Source of the DNA: Nocardioides humilatus
GTDB taxonomy: Bacteria > Actinomycetota > Actinomycetes > Propionibacteriales > Nocardioidaceae
Assembly: GCF_008373755.1 (NCBI RefSeq)
Contig: NZ_VUJV01000008.1
Span: forward strand, 1 to 64,000
DNA length: 64,000 nucleotides
Reading direction: 5' to 3'
Shown here: piece by piece, positions 1-9,165 of the stretch
Numbering within the stretch: position 1 is the stretch's first letter
Layout of the letters: every line of letters begins with the position of its first letter
Position numbers and translations under genes: made by a program
Notes under the pieces: generated by a model
Database searches by the model: none
What the model was told of the DNA's origin: nothing
Seen by the model: only the letters and a program-made list of their open reading frames with translations

Positions 1-119
1 GGTCGACGGCGCGCGCGGCTGCTCGCGACGGCGTCGGCTGGGGGGAGTCGATCGTCATGGGCACCACCCTGCCCGATCTGTGGTTGCGGGGCATCCGGAA
101 ATCCCCTGAGGGATCCCTT

Positions 120-153
120 GGTTTCGAGGCTCGCTGCGCTCGCACCTCAACCA
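120..153. repeat. Imperfect inverted repeat at the 3' end of the QueA-like gene
   Basis: Outer arms TGGTT (119-123) and AACCA (149-153) and inner GAGG/CCTC enclose a GCTCGC-rich centre. The element contains the stop codon of the leftward QueA-like gene, so it may end transcription from either side. I recall very similar sequences as frequent intergenic repeats in Nocardioides-type genomes, but there is no second copy in this window, so that part is memory and not seen. Bases 1-119 to its left contain no gene that I can support; the end of a gene starting outside the window is possible. Confidence 0.35.
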
Positions 154-1229
154 GCGGAGGGCAGCAGCAGGGCGGCGTCGCCGAACTCGTGCCAGAGGTA
201 GCGGGCCTCGGTCGCTGCGGCGTAGGCGCGCTGCGTGAGCTCGGCGCCGGCCACCGCCTCGACGAGGAGCAGGTGGGAGGCCTCAGGGTCGTGCCAGCCG
301 GTGATGAGGCCGTCGACGACCCGCGGGGGGTCGGCCGGAGAGACCACGCGTGAGGTCCACCCCCGCGAGGCGACGACCCGGGTGACACCCGAAGAGGTCT
401 CGACCGCCGACTCGAGCGCTCGCGTCACGGTCGTTCCGACGGCGACAACCCTGCCGCCGGTGGCCTTCGCCGCGTTGACCACCGACGCGGTGGCCGCCGT
501 GACCTCGAAACGCTCGTCCTGCGGAGCTTCTCCGGCCTCCTGCGAGGAGACCCCGGTGTGCAGGGTCACCGGCGCGACCATGACACCCCGCGCCACGAGC
601 CGCGTCACGAGCTCGTCGGTGAACGGGCGGCCGGCTGATGGCATCTCGGCGCTGCCGGGCCGGTGGCCGAAGACGGTCTGGTAGTCGCTGAGGGGATAGC
701 GATCGGCGAGGTAGCCGTAGGAGATGGGTCGGCCGTAGTGACGCGCCACGGCAGCCATGTCGCCGCTCACGGTGGCTTGCCACAGCCGGTTGCCGTCGCC
801 GGTGGGCGAGGACGTCCTCGGGTACGCCGCCAACAGCTCCACCTGCACGAGCCCGGCCGCGACCGCGAGCCGGTCACCGGGCCGGGCGTCGAGGACGGCA
901 CGATCGGCATCGGGCGCGCGTCGTACCTCCACCACCCACGTGCCGTCGGGGAGGGGCGCGGCGACGTGGAGCACGACCGGTCCGTGCCGGTCCGAGACGG
1001 CGTCGAGCTGGCCGGCGACGGTCGCGGAGTCGTTGACGACGACGACGTCGCCCGCCTGGAGGTGGTCGGTGAGATGGGTGAAGCGCGTGTGGGTGATGCC
1101 CCGGGTGCCGTCGGCGACCAGTAGTCGTACGCGGTCGCGGCGCACACCGCGCCGCTCGGCAGGAGCGGGGGCGAACGTGGACCGCGGTGCCGCGAAGGAG
1201 GTCGTCGGTCGTTCGTCGAGGAGCGGCAT
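147..1229 (-). CDS. queA: QueA-like protein (SAM:tRNA ribosyltransferase-isomerase family)
   Basis: 360 residues, close to the usual QueA length. QueA moves the ribosyl part of S-adenosylmethionine onto 7-aminomethyl-7-deazaguanine in tRNA to form epoxyqueuosine. The family fold is recognisable in the VVVNDSATV region near the N terminus, the YQTVFGHRPGSAEMPSAG block and TLHTGVSS. However, the classical AAPTAGLHFT core reads EMPSAGRPFT here, and HVGLGTF reads HTGVSSQ, so this is a divergent subgroup. ATG at 1229 was chosen because upstream codons overlap the SDR gene and look non-native. It follows the SDR with 1 base between them, so they are one transcript. No other queuosine gene is nearby; the real substrate is uncertain. 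Confidence 0.75.
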   Translation of the reverse strand: MPLLDERPTTSFAAPRSTFAPAPAERRGVRRDRVRLLVADGTRGITHTRFTHLTDHLQAGDVVVVNDSATVAGQLDAVSDRHGPVVLHVAAPLPDGTWVVEVRRAPDADRAVLDARPGDRLAVAAGLVQVELLAAYPRTSSPTGDGNRLWQATVSGDMAAVARHYGRPISYGYLADRYPLSDYQTVFGHRPGSAEMPSAGRPFTDELVTRLVARGVMVAPVTLHTGVSSQEAGEAPQDERFEVTAATASVVNAAKATGGRVVAVGTTVTRALESAVETSSGVTRVVASRGWTSRVVSPADPPRVVDGLITGWHDPEASHLLLVEAVAGAELTQRAYAAATEARYLWHEFGDAALLLPSAG

Positions 1230-1230
1230 C

Positions 1231-1983
1231 TCAGGCTCCCGCCCGCTCGACGACGCGCGGCACGGCGCGAAGGGCCGGGAAGTCGGCGGCGCGGTAGCGG
1301 CCCGACGGGGGACGGCTCGCCAGGAGGGCAAGCAGGTGGGGCACGACCGTCTCCGGCAGCGGCCGGTCGGAGATGTCCTCGCCGGGAAACCAGTCCTGAT
1401 GCATCTGGGTGCGCATGTCGCCGGGGTCCACGGCATAGGCGGTGATGGCGTCGTTCTCGGCCGCGAACGTCAACGTGATGTGGTCGAGGCCCGCCTTGGA
1501 GGCGCTGTAGAGGCCCCAGCCGCCGTAGTGCTCGACGGCCGCGTCGGAGGAGATCGACAGCAGCACGCCCCGCCTGGCTACGAGGCGGGGAAGCATCAGG
1601 CCGGTCAGGACCAGGGGAGCGCCGACGTTGTGACGCCAGACGTGCTGGAGGTCCTCGGGCGTCGTGTCGGCCAGGAGGCGGTAGCGGCGCTCGCCCGACA
1701 CCGGGCCGAGCGTGCTGGCGTTGTGCACGAGCAGGTCGAGTCCGCCGTGGGCGTCGACCGCTGCCGCAAGGGCGTCGCGGTGGTCGGCGTCGGTCACGTC
1801 GCCGGGGATCGCCGTGATCCGGTCGGATGCGGGGAGCGAGTCGAGGGTCGAGAGCCGTTCGGCGTCGCGGCCGTCGGTGACGACGTGCCAGCCCTGCTCG
1901 GAGAGTGCGGCGACGAGGGCGCGGCCGAGGCCGGCGCTGCCGCCGGTGATGAGTGCGGTCTTGTTCGTGTGTTCGTTGGTCAC
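1231..1983 (-). CDS. SDR family oxidoreductase
   Basis: 250-residue classical short-chain dehydrogenase. It has the TGGSAGLG cofactor loop near residue 15, HNAS in place of NNAG, a Ser in LLSISSDA, and the catalytic YSASK. It should be an active NAD(P)-dependent dehydrogenase of unknown substrate. The start is GTG at 1983; the only nearby upstream ATG is in another frame and runs straight into a stop. It is the first gene of a two-gene operon with the QueA-like gene and is transcribed from a MerR-type promoter that places the transcript start at or next to the GTG. Confidence 0.85.
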   Translation of the reverse strand: MTNEHTNKTALITGGSAGLGRALVAALSEQGWHVVTDGRDAERLSTLDSLPASDRITAIPGDVTDADHRDALAAAVDAHGGLDLLVHNASTLGPVSGERRYRLLADTTPEDLQHVWRHNVGAPLVLTGLMLPRLVARRGVLLSISSDAAVEHYGGWGLYSASKAGLDHITLTFAAENDAITAYAVDPGDMRTQMHQDWFPGEDISDRPLPETVVPHLLALLASRPPSGRYRAADFPALRAVPRVVERAGA

Positions 1984-1990
1984 GCCATCA

Positions 1991-2021
1991 ATCGTGAAAC
2001 TTCAAGCGAAGTTGAAGTCAA
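1991..2021 (-). promoter_or_regulatory. MerR-type promoter/operator of the SDR-queA operon
   Basis: On the minus strand a TTGACT -35 (2016-2021) and CACGAT -10 (1991-1996) are 19 bases apart. The spacer and its edges form a 7-base perfect inverted repeat, ACTTCAA and TTGAAGT, at 1999-2018. A long 19-base spacer filled by a dyad is the hallmark of promoters activated by MerR-family regulators. The start codon lies 7 bases after the -10, so the mRNA would be leaderless. No MerR gene is in the window. Confidence 0.5.
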
Positions 2022-2097
2022 GCGGTGTTCTGCAGATCACGCGGAAAGTATTCGCAAGAGTGATGCGGAGGAGCGCGTCTGGGGCGACGATCGGGAC

Positions 2098-3873
2098 ATG
2101 CGCTCATGGGGAAGGCGAGTGTCTGTCCTCGCCGCCACCTTGCTCCTCGCCGGTGGTGCCGCGGTCGGCCAGGGACCTGCCACCGCCCGACCGGTCATCG
2201 AGGCGCCCTCACTCGCGCAGCCGGCCATGAAGATCCGCGTACCGCTCGTCGCTGCCCCTGGAGACGTCCCGCCGGCCATCATCGGCAGCCCGACCGCGAT
2301 CAGCGGCGCGACCTACAAGGTCTACGACGACACCAACGCCCTGGTCCTGACCGGCACGGTGGCCACAGCGACCGTCGCACCGTCGGCCGACCGCGACGCC
2401 CACGAGGTGTGGTCCCACTACTACTCGGCTCCGCTCAACGCGCTGACCCCCGGGCGCTACCAGGTCCGGGTCAACGGCGTGAGTTCTGCCTACTTCGACG
2501 TCGCGACCGGTGCCTGGGGCGACGTCCTCGCCACCCTGCTGCCCGTGTTCCGCGCCAACGCGGACGGCAGCGAGCCGGCGACGCCGTACCACGGGCCGAG
2601 CCACCTCAACGACGCCACGTCGAAGATCGCCAACGGTCCCCACGCCAACACCGCCATCGACGTCCGGGGCGGCTGGATGGACGCCGGCGACCAGCTGAAG
2701 TTCACCCAGACGATCGCCTTCGCGACGGCGATGCTCGAGCTGGCCGGCCGCAACGAGGCAGCGACGCGCTCCACCCTCTACGCGAAGGCCGCGATCGGGA
2801 TCCGGTTCCTCCTCAAGGCGCACCCGACCTCCGACATCTTCGTCACCCAGGTCGGCAACGCGACTATCGACCACAACTACGGCTTCCGCGACCCGGCCAC
2901 CGACGACGCCTCGGCCACCCAGGGGATCTCCCACCGCAAGACCTACGTGATCAACGGGTCGACGACCGGTGGGTCCGACGTCGCCGCGATCGCGGCTGCG
3001 GCTCTCGCGCTGGAGGCCGAGCACCGGGGCGGTGCCTACCGGACCCAGCTGCTCACCGCAGCCGAGGAGTGGCTGGCGAAGGCCGAGGCGCTCAAGAAGG
3101 TGTGGATCAACTGCTGCTACCAGCAGGACACGTGGCGCGACGACGTGGCGTTCGCCCACGCCGCATTGTGGCGCGCGACCGGCGACGCGGCGCACGCCCA
3201 GGCCGCGCTGGCTGCGCTCAACACCGCCACGAGCGGAGGTGGCGACGGCTGGCGGATCACCGCCGACGGCTACGACATGGCCGCGCTGCCCGCCGCCGAG
3301 CTGTGCGGAGTGCTGGGCGCGCCGGGGGCACCCGCAGCCATCAGGAACCCGGCTTGCGCGATCCTGGTCGCCGGTGGGGACAACTCCGCGTGGGAGGTTG
3401 CGAGCCGGACGGGCTTCGGTCGGGCCGGGCAGCCGCTGTGGGGGGCTGTCCGCAACGATCTTGCCTCCGCGCTCGCCATGGAGCTCGCCGACCGGGAGGG
3501 ATCGCAGAACTTCACTGCGAGCAGGCGGCGGGCGACCGGGTGGTTCCTCGGCGTCAACCCGTGGGGCGTGCGGATGCAGGTCGTCGGCAGGTCCGGCGCG
3601 GCCGCCGTCACCGGCGGCGTCACGGGGGTCTACCACTGGACGACGGGTATCGGCGCTCCCCGGATCACCGGAGCGGTGCCCGGCGGCCCGGACACCCAGG
3701 CGGAGATCGACTCCCAGCGGGAGTGGTGCTGCGCGCCGATCGTCCTCTCGAGCCTCGACACGCCCGAGCAGGTCTACCACCGTGACGACGCCGAGGACTA
3801 CGTGATGAACGAGATCGGGTTGGCCTACAACGCGCCGGGACTGTTGCTCTTCGCGTTGCTCTCAGCGGGCTGA
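2098..3873 (+). CDS. Secreted glycoside hydrolase family 9 enzyme
   Basis: 591 residues. A signal peptide (basic start, hydrophobic 8-25, cleavage near residue 30) is followed by an immunoglobulin-like CelD_N domain (about 40-130) and a GH9 catalytic domain. GH9 enzymes are inverting endo- or exo-beta-glucanases. The signature DAGD is at residues 195-198 (nucleophilic-water base), and the general-acid Glu is E572 in NEIGLAYNAP near the C terminus. Length and order are normal for a single-domain GH9 without a carbohydrate-binding module. ATG 2098 was chosen because it begins the signal peptide; the open frame continues far upstream across the divergent promoter. glpK follows after 24 bases. 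Cellulose or another beta-glucan is the likely substrate. Confidence 0.9.
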   Translation: MRSWGRRVSVLAATLLLAGGAAVGQGPATARPVIEAPSLAQPAMKIRVPLVAAPGDVPPAIIGSPTAISGATYKVYDDTNALVLTGTVATATVAPSADRDAHEVWSHYYSAPLNALTPGRYQVRVNGVSSAYFDVATGAWGDVLATLLPVFRANADGSEPATPYHGPSHLNDATSKIANGPHANTAIDVRGGWMDAGDQLKFTQTIAFATAMLELAGRNEAATRSTLYAKAAIGIRFLLKAHPTSDIFVTQVGNATIDHNYGFRDPATDDASATQGISHRKTYVINGSTTGGSDVAAIAAAALALEAEHRGGAYRTQLLTAAEEWLAKAEALKKVWINCCYQQDTWRDDVAFAHAALWRATGDAAHAQAALAALNTATSGGGDGWRITADGYDMAALPAAELCGVLGAPGAPAAIRNPACAILVAGGDNSAWEVASRTGFGRAGQPLWGAVRNDLASALAMELADREGSQNFTASRRRATGWFLGVNPWGVRMQVVGRSGAAAVTGGVTGVYHWTTGIGAPRITGAVPGGPDTQAEIDSQREWCCAPIVLSSLDTPEQVYHRDDAEDYVMNEIGLAYNAPGLLLFALLSAG

Positions 3874-3897
3874 CGAGCCTTCTGGCAGGGTTGCCCC

Positions 3898-5415
3898 ATG
3901 GCGGGATCGTTCGTGGGGGCCATCGACCAGGGCACGACCAGCACGCGGTTCATGGTGTTCGACCATGACGGTGCCGAGGTCGCGCGCCACCAGCTCGAGC
4001 ATGAGCAGCTCCTCCCACGTGCTGGCTGGGTCGAGCACAACCCGGTCGAGATCTGGGAGCGCACGTCCGCGGTCGTGCAGACCGCGCTGGGCAAGGCCAA
4101 GCTCGACGCCTCGGATCTCGCGGCGATCGGCATCACCAACCAGCGCGAGACCACCCTCGTGTGGGACCGACGGACCGGGCGTCCGTTGCACAACGCGATC
4201 GTGTGGCAGGACACGCGCACCGACGGGATCGCCGCGGCGCTCGACCGCGACGGGCGCGGCGACGTGATCCGGCACAAGGCGGGACTGCCGCCGGCGACGT
4301 ACTTCTCGGGCGGCAAGCTGCAGTGGATCCTCGACACCGTGCCCGGTGTGCGTGAGGCGGCCGAGCGCGGCGACGCGCTCTTCGGCACGCCTGACACCTG
4401 GGTGCTCTGGAACCTCACCGGGGGACCTGACGGCGGCGTCCACGTCACCGACGTCACCAACGCCAGCCGGACGATGCTGATGGACCTCGAGACGTTGCAG
4501 TGGGACGAGGAGCTGCTCGGCTTCTTCGGCGTCCCGCGGGCGATGCTGCCCGAGATCCGTGAGTCGTCAGCGACCACTCCGTTCGGCACGACCCTCCGCA
4601 ACGGTCCCTTCGGCGGCGAGGTGCCCATCACCGGGATCCTCGGCGACCAACAGGCCGCCACCGTGGGTCAGGTCTGCTTCGCGCCCGGCGAGGCCAAGAA
4701 CACCTACGGCACCGGGAACTTCATGCTGCTCAACACCGGCACCGAGATCGTCCGGTCCAAGGCCGGCCTGTTGACGACGCCGGCCTACCAGCTCGGCGCC
4801 GATCCGTGCGTCTACGCCCTCGAGGGATCCATCGCGGTGACCGGATCAGCCGTCCAGTGGCTGCGCGACCAGCTCGGCATCATCAGCGGTGCCGGCGAGT
4901 CCGAGGCGCTGGCACGCCAGGTCGACGACAACGGCGGGGTCTACTTCGTCCCGGCGTTCTCTGGGCTCTTCGCGCCCTACTGGCGTTCCGACGCGCGCGG
5001 TGCGATCGTCGGTCTCTCGCGGTTCAACACCAACGCGCACCTGGCGCGTGCCACCCTCGAGGCGATCTGTTACCAGTCGCGCGACGTGGTCGAGGCGATG
5101 ACAGCAGACAGTGGGGTCGAGCTCGAGGTGCTGAAGGTCGATGGGGGAGTCACGGCCAACCGCCTGTGCATGCAGATCCAGGCTGACGTCCTCGGTGTAC
5201 CGGTGAGCCGCCCGGTCGTCCCCGAGACGACCGCCCTCGGGGCCGCCTACGCGGCCGGCCTGTCGGTCGGCTTCTGGTCGAGCACCGACGAGCTGCGCCA
5301 GAACTGGCGGGAGGACACCCGCTGGGAGCCCGAGTGGGGCGAGGACCGGCGGGCCGAGGGCTACGCCCGGTGGCAGAAGGCCGTGCAGCGCACCCTCGAC
5401 TGGGTGGACGTGTGA
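3898..5415 (+). CDS. glpK: Glycerol kinase
   Basis: 505 residues, the normal length. It phosphorylates glycerol to sn-glycerol-3-phosphate with ATP in the cytoplasm. The FGGY-kinase N domain starts [11 protein letters not shown]; the ATP-binding region is at [13 protein letters not shown] and [11 protein letters not shown], and the FGGY C domain includes [12 protein letters not shown] 3898 is preceded by CAGGGT plus 6 bases, a possible weak leaderless promoter inside the 24-base gap after the GH9 gene. Its stop overlaps the glpD start by one base (TGATG), so the two are co-translated. No glycerol facilitator gene is adjacent. Confidence 0.97.
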   Translation: MAGSFVGAIDQGTTSTRFMVFDHDGAEVARHQLEHEQLLPRAGWVEHNPVEIWERTSAVVQTALGKAKLDASDLAAIGITNQRETTLVWDRRTGRPLHNAIVWQDTRTDGIAAALDRDGRGDVIRHKAGLPPATYFSGGKLQWILDTVPGVREAAERGDALFGTPDTWVLWNLTGGPDGGVHVTDVTNASRTMLMDLETLQWDEELLGFFGVPRAMLPEIRESSATTPFGTTLRNGPFGGEVPITGILGDQQAATVGQVCFAPGEAKNTYGTGNFMLLNTGTEIVRSKAGLLTTPAYQLGADPCVYALEGSIAVTGSAVQWLRDQLGIISGAGESEALARQVDDNGGVYFVPAFSGLFAPYWRSDARGAIVGLSRFNTNAHLARATLEAICYQSRDVVEAMTADSGVELEVLKVDGGVTANRLCMQIQADVLGVPVSRPVVPETTALGAAYAAGLSVGFWSSTDELRQNWREDTRWEPEWGEDRRAEGYARWQKAVQRTLDWVDV

Positions 5416-7169
5416 TGACGCCCGCCGCGCTCTCGCCCCGAGCCCGCTCGGCCGCGCTGAAGAAGCTGTCCTCGCAACAGTTCGACGTCCTCGTGATCGG
5501 CGGCGGCGTCGTCGGCTCCGGCTGCGCGCTCGACGCCGCGACCCGGGGTCTGAAGGTCGGCCTCGTCGAGGCTCGGGACTTCGCCTCCGGGACGTCGAGC
5601 CGGAGCTCCAAGCTGATCCACGGCGGCCTGCGCTACCTGGAGATGCTCGACTTCCGTCTCGTCGCCGAGGCGCTGAAGGAGCGGGGCCTGCTGACGCAGC
5701 GGCTCGCGCCGCACCTGGTGCGCCCGGTGGCGTTCCTCTACCCGCTGACAGGCCGAGGCTGGGAGCGCTGGTACGCCGGATCGGGCGTCGCGCTCTACGA
5801 CGCCATGTCCAAGGCGAGCGGCTACGGCACCGACACCCCGGTCCACCGGCACCTGACCCGCCACGGTGCGCGCAAGGCGTTCCCGTCGCTGCGCAAGGAT
5901 GCGCTGGTCGGCGCGATCAAGTACTACGACGCGCAGGTCGACGATGCGCGGCACACGATGTTCCTCGCCCGTACGGCGGCCACCTACGGCGCTGCCGTCG
6001 CGAGTCGCACGCGCGTGCTCGGCCTCATCAAGGAGAGCGAGCGCGTCGTCGGCGCCGAGGTGATCGACCTCGAGACCGGCCAGCGGTTCGAGATCCGTGC
6101 CTCGCAGATCATCAACGCGACGGGCGTGTGGACCGACGAGACGCAGGCGATGGCGCGCGAGCGCGGGCAGTTCCACGTCCGGGCGAGCAAGGGCATCCAC
6201 CTGGTGGTGCCGCGCGACCGGATCCGCGGAGAGACCGGGCTGATCCTGCGCACCGAGACGTCGGTGCTGTTCGTGATCCCGTGGAAGCGGCACTGGATCA
6301 TCGGCACGACCGACACGGAGTGGGAGCTCTCGAAGGACCACCCGGCGGCCAGCTCGAGCGACATCGACTACCTGCTGGAGCACGTCAACCGGGTGCTCGA
6401 GGCGCCCCTGACCCGCGACGATGTCGAGGGCGTCTACGCAGGGCTGCGACCGCTGCTGCGGGGCGAGGATGCCGCGACGTCGAAGTTGTCGCGCGAGCAC
6501 GCCGTCGCCCACTCGGTGCCGGGACTCGTCGTCGTCGCCGGCGGCAAATACACGACCTATCGGGTGATGGCCGCCGATGCTGTCGACGAGGCCGTCCGCG
6601 GACTCGAGATCGCCCAGGGGAAGACCGTCGGTCAGTGCGTGACGGAGAACATCCCACTGGTCGGCGCCGACGGTTTCCACGCGCTCTGGAACCAGCGCCG
6701 CACGCTGGCTGCGCAGTCCGGGCTGGCGATCAACCGGATCGAGCACCTCCTCGAGCGCTACGGCTCCTTGGTCCTCGAGGTTCTCGACCTGATCGCGGCC
6801 GAGCCCGACCTCGCCGAGCCGCTCCCCGGCGCGGAGGAGTACCTCCAGGCCGAAGCGGTCTACGCGGTGACCCACGAGGGCGCCCGGCACCTCGACGACG
6901 TGCTGACGCGTCGCCTGCGGGTGTCCTTCGAGACCTTCGACCGCGGGGTGGCCGCGGCGCCCTACGTCGCGGACCTGGCCCGCGGTTACCTGGGGTGGGA
7001 CACCGAGCAGCGCGAGCGCGAGGTCGAGCACTACGTCAAGCGCGTCGAGGCCGAACGTGAGAGCCAACGGCAGCCCGACGACCACACGGCCGACGCCGCG
7101 CGCAAGGGCGCGCCCGACGTCGTACCGGTCTCCCACGTCGCCGAGACCATCGACGACGTCCTGACCTGA
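5415..7169 (+). CDS. glpD: Aerobic glycerol-3-phosphate dehydrogenase
   Basis: 584 residues. This FAD-dependent peripheral membrane enzyme oxidises glycerol-3-phosphate to dihydroxyacetone phosphate and passes electrons to the quinone pool. The FAD-binding GGGVVGSG motif is at residues 29-36, the family motif SSRSSKLIHGGLRYL follows, and a C-terminal DAO_C helical domain covers about 420-550. The open frame begins at 5334, but ATG 5415 is coupled to the glpK stop and directly precedes the FAD domain, so it was chosen. With glpK this gives the complete route from glycerol to glycolysis. Confidence 0.96.
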   Translation: MTPAALSPRARSAALKKLSSQQFDVLVIGGGVVGSGCALDAATRGLKVGLVEARDFASGTSSRSSKLIHGGLRYLEMLDFRLVAEALKERGLLTQRLAPHLVRPVAFLYPLTGRGWERWYAGSGVALYDAMSKASGYGTDTPVHRHLTRHGARKAFPSLRKDALVGAIKYYDAQVDDARHTMFLARTAATYGAAVASRTRVLGLIKESERVVGAEVIDLETGQRFEIRASQIINATGVWTDETQAMARERGQFHVRASKGIHLVVPRDRIRGETGLILRTETSVLFVIPWKRHWIIGTTDTEWELSKDHPAASSSDIDYLLEHVNRVLEAPLTRDDVEGVYAGLRPLLRGEDAATSKLSREHAVAHSVPGLVVVAGGKYTTYRVMAADAVDEAVRGLEIAQGKTVGQCVTENIPLVGADGFHALWNQRRTLAAQSGLAINRIEHLLERYGSLVLEVLDLIAAEPDLAEPLPGAEEYLQAEAVYAVTHEGARHLDDVLTRRLRVSFETFDRGVAAAPYVADLARGYLGWDTEQREREVEHYVKRVEAERESQRQPDDHTADAARKGAPDVVPVSHVAETIDDVLT

Positions 7170-7180
7170 GGCAGCCTCAG
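7166..7180. terminator. Bidirectional hairpin between glpD and a convergent gene
   Basis: CTGAGGC-A-GCCTCAG is a perfect 7-base inverted repeat that contains the stop codons of both convergent genes. No T-run follows, so termination would be weak or factor-assisted. Confidence 0.4.
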
Positions 7181-9135
7181 GGCACGCGGAGCGCGGCCGG
7201 GAGCGCGACGGTGCCGCCGAGCACCGTCGCGACGAGATCGGCGTTCTTGAGGAGAGTGGTCAGCCGGCCGACGGAGGCCGCGTCGAAGTAGCGCGCCGGG
7301 CCGCCGGTGCAGACCGCCGGCACGACCACGACGTACGACGCCGTGCTCAGCCCGCCGATGGAGAACGTGCCGTTGGGCGCGGTCACGGCGGTGCGGGCGG
7401 CGAGCGAGCCGTTGCGGGCCCGAGCCTGGACCTTGCACCCGGCGATCGGCGTCGCTGTGCTGTCGATGAGTCGCCCGGTGATCGTGGCACCGGCGTCGAG
7501 GACCGCTCGGATGCCTCCTGTCACGTCGCCGTCGACCGTGATCGGGGTCGCAGCGCCGAGCCCGACACCGTCGGTCTTGTTGCGCCAGAACTCAGCAGCG
7601 AACGGCGACGTCGCCGTCTCGCGGTGGAAGCCCACGCGGTAGTCGCCCCGAGGCAGCTCGCGGAAGCGGTAGAAGCCCTCGGGGTCGGTCATCCGACTGA
7701 GCGCGACACGGCCGCTGCGGGTGTAGAGGTCGACCCGGACCGGGGCCGTCGCGCCGGTCACCTGGCCGCGGATCTCACCGGCCCGGTCGGTGACGATGTC
7801 GACCCCGCTGGTCGTCTGGCCGGCGACGACGTCGATCGGTTCGCCACCGCGGGGCGAGGGGCTGTCGCCCAGGCAGGTCTGCGGGAACGCCGGCACGAAC
7901 TCCGGTGCCTCGTGGTGCACGCAGATGACGTAGCGGCCCGTCGGCAGCTGTCCCATCCGGTACTCCCAGTCGCTCCCGACCCCGGTCGGCACGGAGTCAC
8001 CGGTCGCCGTGGCCACCCACTCACCGTCCACCTCGCGGTAGGCGGTGGGGACGGGGTATCCCTCGGCGCCGAGGTACATGCTGGGGAAGTTGCCGGTCAC
8101 GAACCCGGCGGGACCGGGGGAGAGGTCGATGCCCGTGCGCGCTTCTCCCGTCGTCACCACCACGTCGGTGGCATCGTCGAACGACGAACCCTGCTGCCAG
8201 CAGCCCGTGACGATGTCGTAGCCGGAGACGCAGAGGCGATAGGTGTCGGCGTCGAGGCCGGCGATCGTGTAGCGGCCGTCGCCGCCTACCGTCCCGTAGT
8301 CCGTGGTCTCCCAGCGGTTGTTGCGGTAGCGCGCGATGCTCACGTAGGTCGGTTCGGTCGACCCGGGGGGCAGCGTCACCGTCCCGGCGATGCTGGCGCG
8401 TCGCGCGAGCCGGAAAGCGATCGCCGGGTCGGCGCCGGGACGGAGCACCAGCTCGGTGGCGCTCGCGAGGTCGGTAGCGTCGCGCCAGCACTCGGGGATA
8501 AAGGCGCGCGGGACGCCGCTGAGGCAGAACCGGTAGGTGCCCGGGTCGAGGTCGGTGATCGTGAAACTGCCGTCCGCCTCGGCCTGTGTCCCGCGGCGGG
8601 TCTCCCAGGTGCCGTCAGGCGCGCGGCGGTAGGGCATCACGTAGGCAGCGACTGCAGCGCTCCCCTGACCCGTGATCGTGCCATGCACCGCGGTCTCGGC
8701 GGGGAGACGCGGCGTGAGTTCGGTCGTGACGCCTTCCGTGATGGCCACGTCGACACCACCGCGGATGTCGTAGGCGCCCTTCCAGCAGCCGATGCCTCCC
8801 GCCTCGGCCCACTCGTAGAGGTCGTCATAGGCCGTCCGGAAGCAGGCGCGGTAGGTGCCCGCGGGGATGCCCGTGATGTTGAACTCGCCAGGATCCAGGT
8901 TGTCCCAGGACGTGACCGTGCGCGTGAGCGCGAGGTGCCACGTGTCGGGACCGTCGGCCTGGTAGAGGTCGACGCGGAAGTAGGTGGACGGTTGCCCGTC
9001 TGGTGTCTTGAGCACGCCGTGGAGCGTGCCGCCGGCCGCGTGGGCGGGCAGGACTGCGAACAGGGAGACGATCACTGCCAGCACGAGAGCGAGTCCGAAG
9101 ACCGGCGCCCGACCGGCGCGGAGGCCGCGGGGCAT
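7177..9135 (-). CDS. Secreted multi-repeat protein with carboxypeptidase-regulatory-like domains
   Basis: 652 residues. A signal peptide (residues 1-34, ending HAAGG) is followed by about six repeats of 80-90 residues built around G-x-[IV]-x-G-[LI]-x-x-G-x-Y-x-[LV]-C, for example GRYTIAGLDADTYRLCVSG. This is the beta-sandwich seen in CarboxypepD_reg and SdrD B-like modules, usually structural or adhesive. The repeats carry paired Cys (CWRD, CLSG), suggesting one disulfide per domain. No sortase motif or C-terminal anchor is visible, so it is probably released or loosely wall-bound. ATG 9135 has TAGGGT 7 bases upstream (9143-9148), a leaderless start. Function unknown. Confidence 0.75.
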   Translation of the reverse strand: MPRGLRAGRAPVFGLALVLAVIVSLFAVLPAHAAGGTLHGVLKTPDGQPSTYFRVDLYQADGPDTWHLALTRTVTSWDNLDPGEFNITGIPAGTYRACFRTAYDDLYEWAEAGGIGCWKGAYDIRGGVDVAITEGVTTELTPRLPAETAVHGTITGQGSAAVAAYVMPYRRAPDGTWETRRGTQAEADGSFTITDLDPGTYRFCLSGVPRAFIPECWRDATDLASATELVLRPGADPAIAFRLARRASIAGTVTLPPGSTEPTYVSIARYRNNRWETTDYGTVGGDGRYTIAGLDADTYRLCVSGYDIVTGCWQQGSSFDDATDVVVTTGEARTGIDLSPGPAGFVTGNFPSMYLGAEGYPVPTAYREVDGEWVATATGDSVPTGVGSDWEYRMGQLPTGRYVICVHHEAPEFVPAFPQTCLGDSPSPRGGEPIDVVAGQTTSGVDIVTDRAGEIRGQVTGATAPVRVDLYTRSGRVALSRMTDPEGFYRFRELPRGDYRVGFHRETATSPFAAEFWRNKTDGVGLGAATPITVDGDVTGGIRAVLDAGATITGRLIDSTATPIAGCKVQARARNGSLAARTAVTAPNGTFSIGGLSTASYVVVVPAVCTGGPARYFDAASVGRLTTLLKNADLVATVLGGTVALPAALRVP

Positions 9136-9142
9136 GAAGGGG

Positions 9143-9159
9143 ACCCTAACCCGTAATCT
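9143..9159. promoter_or_regulatory. Back-to-back leaderless -10 boxes
   Basis: The 30 bases between divergent starts 9135 and 9166 hold TAGGGT for the minus strand (9143-9148, 7 bases from ATG) and TAATCT for the plus strand (9154-9159, 6 bases from ATG). Any -35 contact for each promoter must lie inside the other gene, so the two cannot easily be transcribed at once. Confidence 0.6.
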
Positions 9160-9165
9160 CTGGCC

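Noticed and set aside
57-353. 98-residue frame at the left edge
   Set aside because: It runs through an inverted repeat and antisense into the QueA-like gene, with no recognisable product. If a real upstream gene ends here, its frame cannot be decided.
5361-7136. Long open frames antisense to glpD, EF-G2 (27447-29348) and the 1061-residue protein (13578-15548)
   Set aside because: They are typical shadows of high-GC coding DNA: Arg/Gly/Asp-rich with no domains, and opposite to well-recognised genes.
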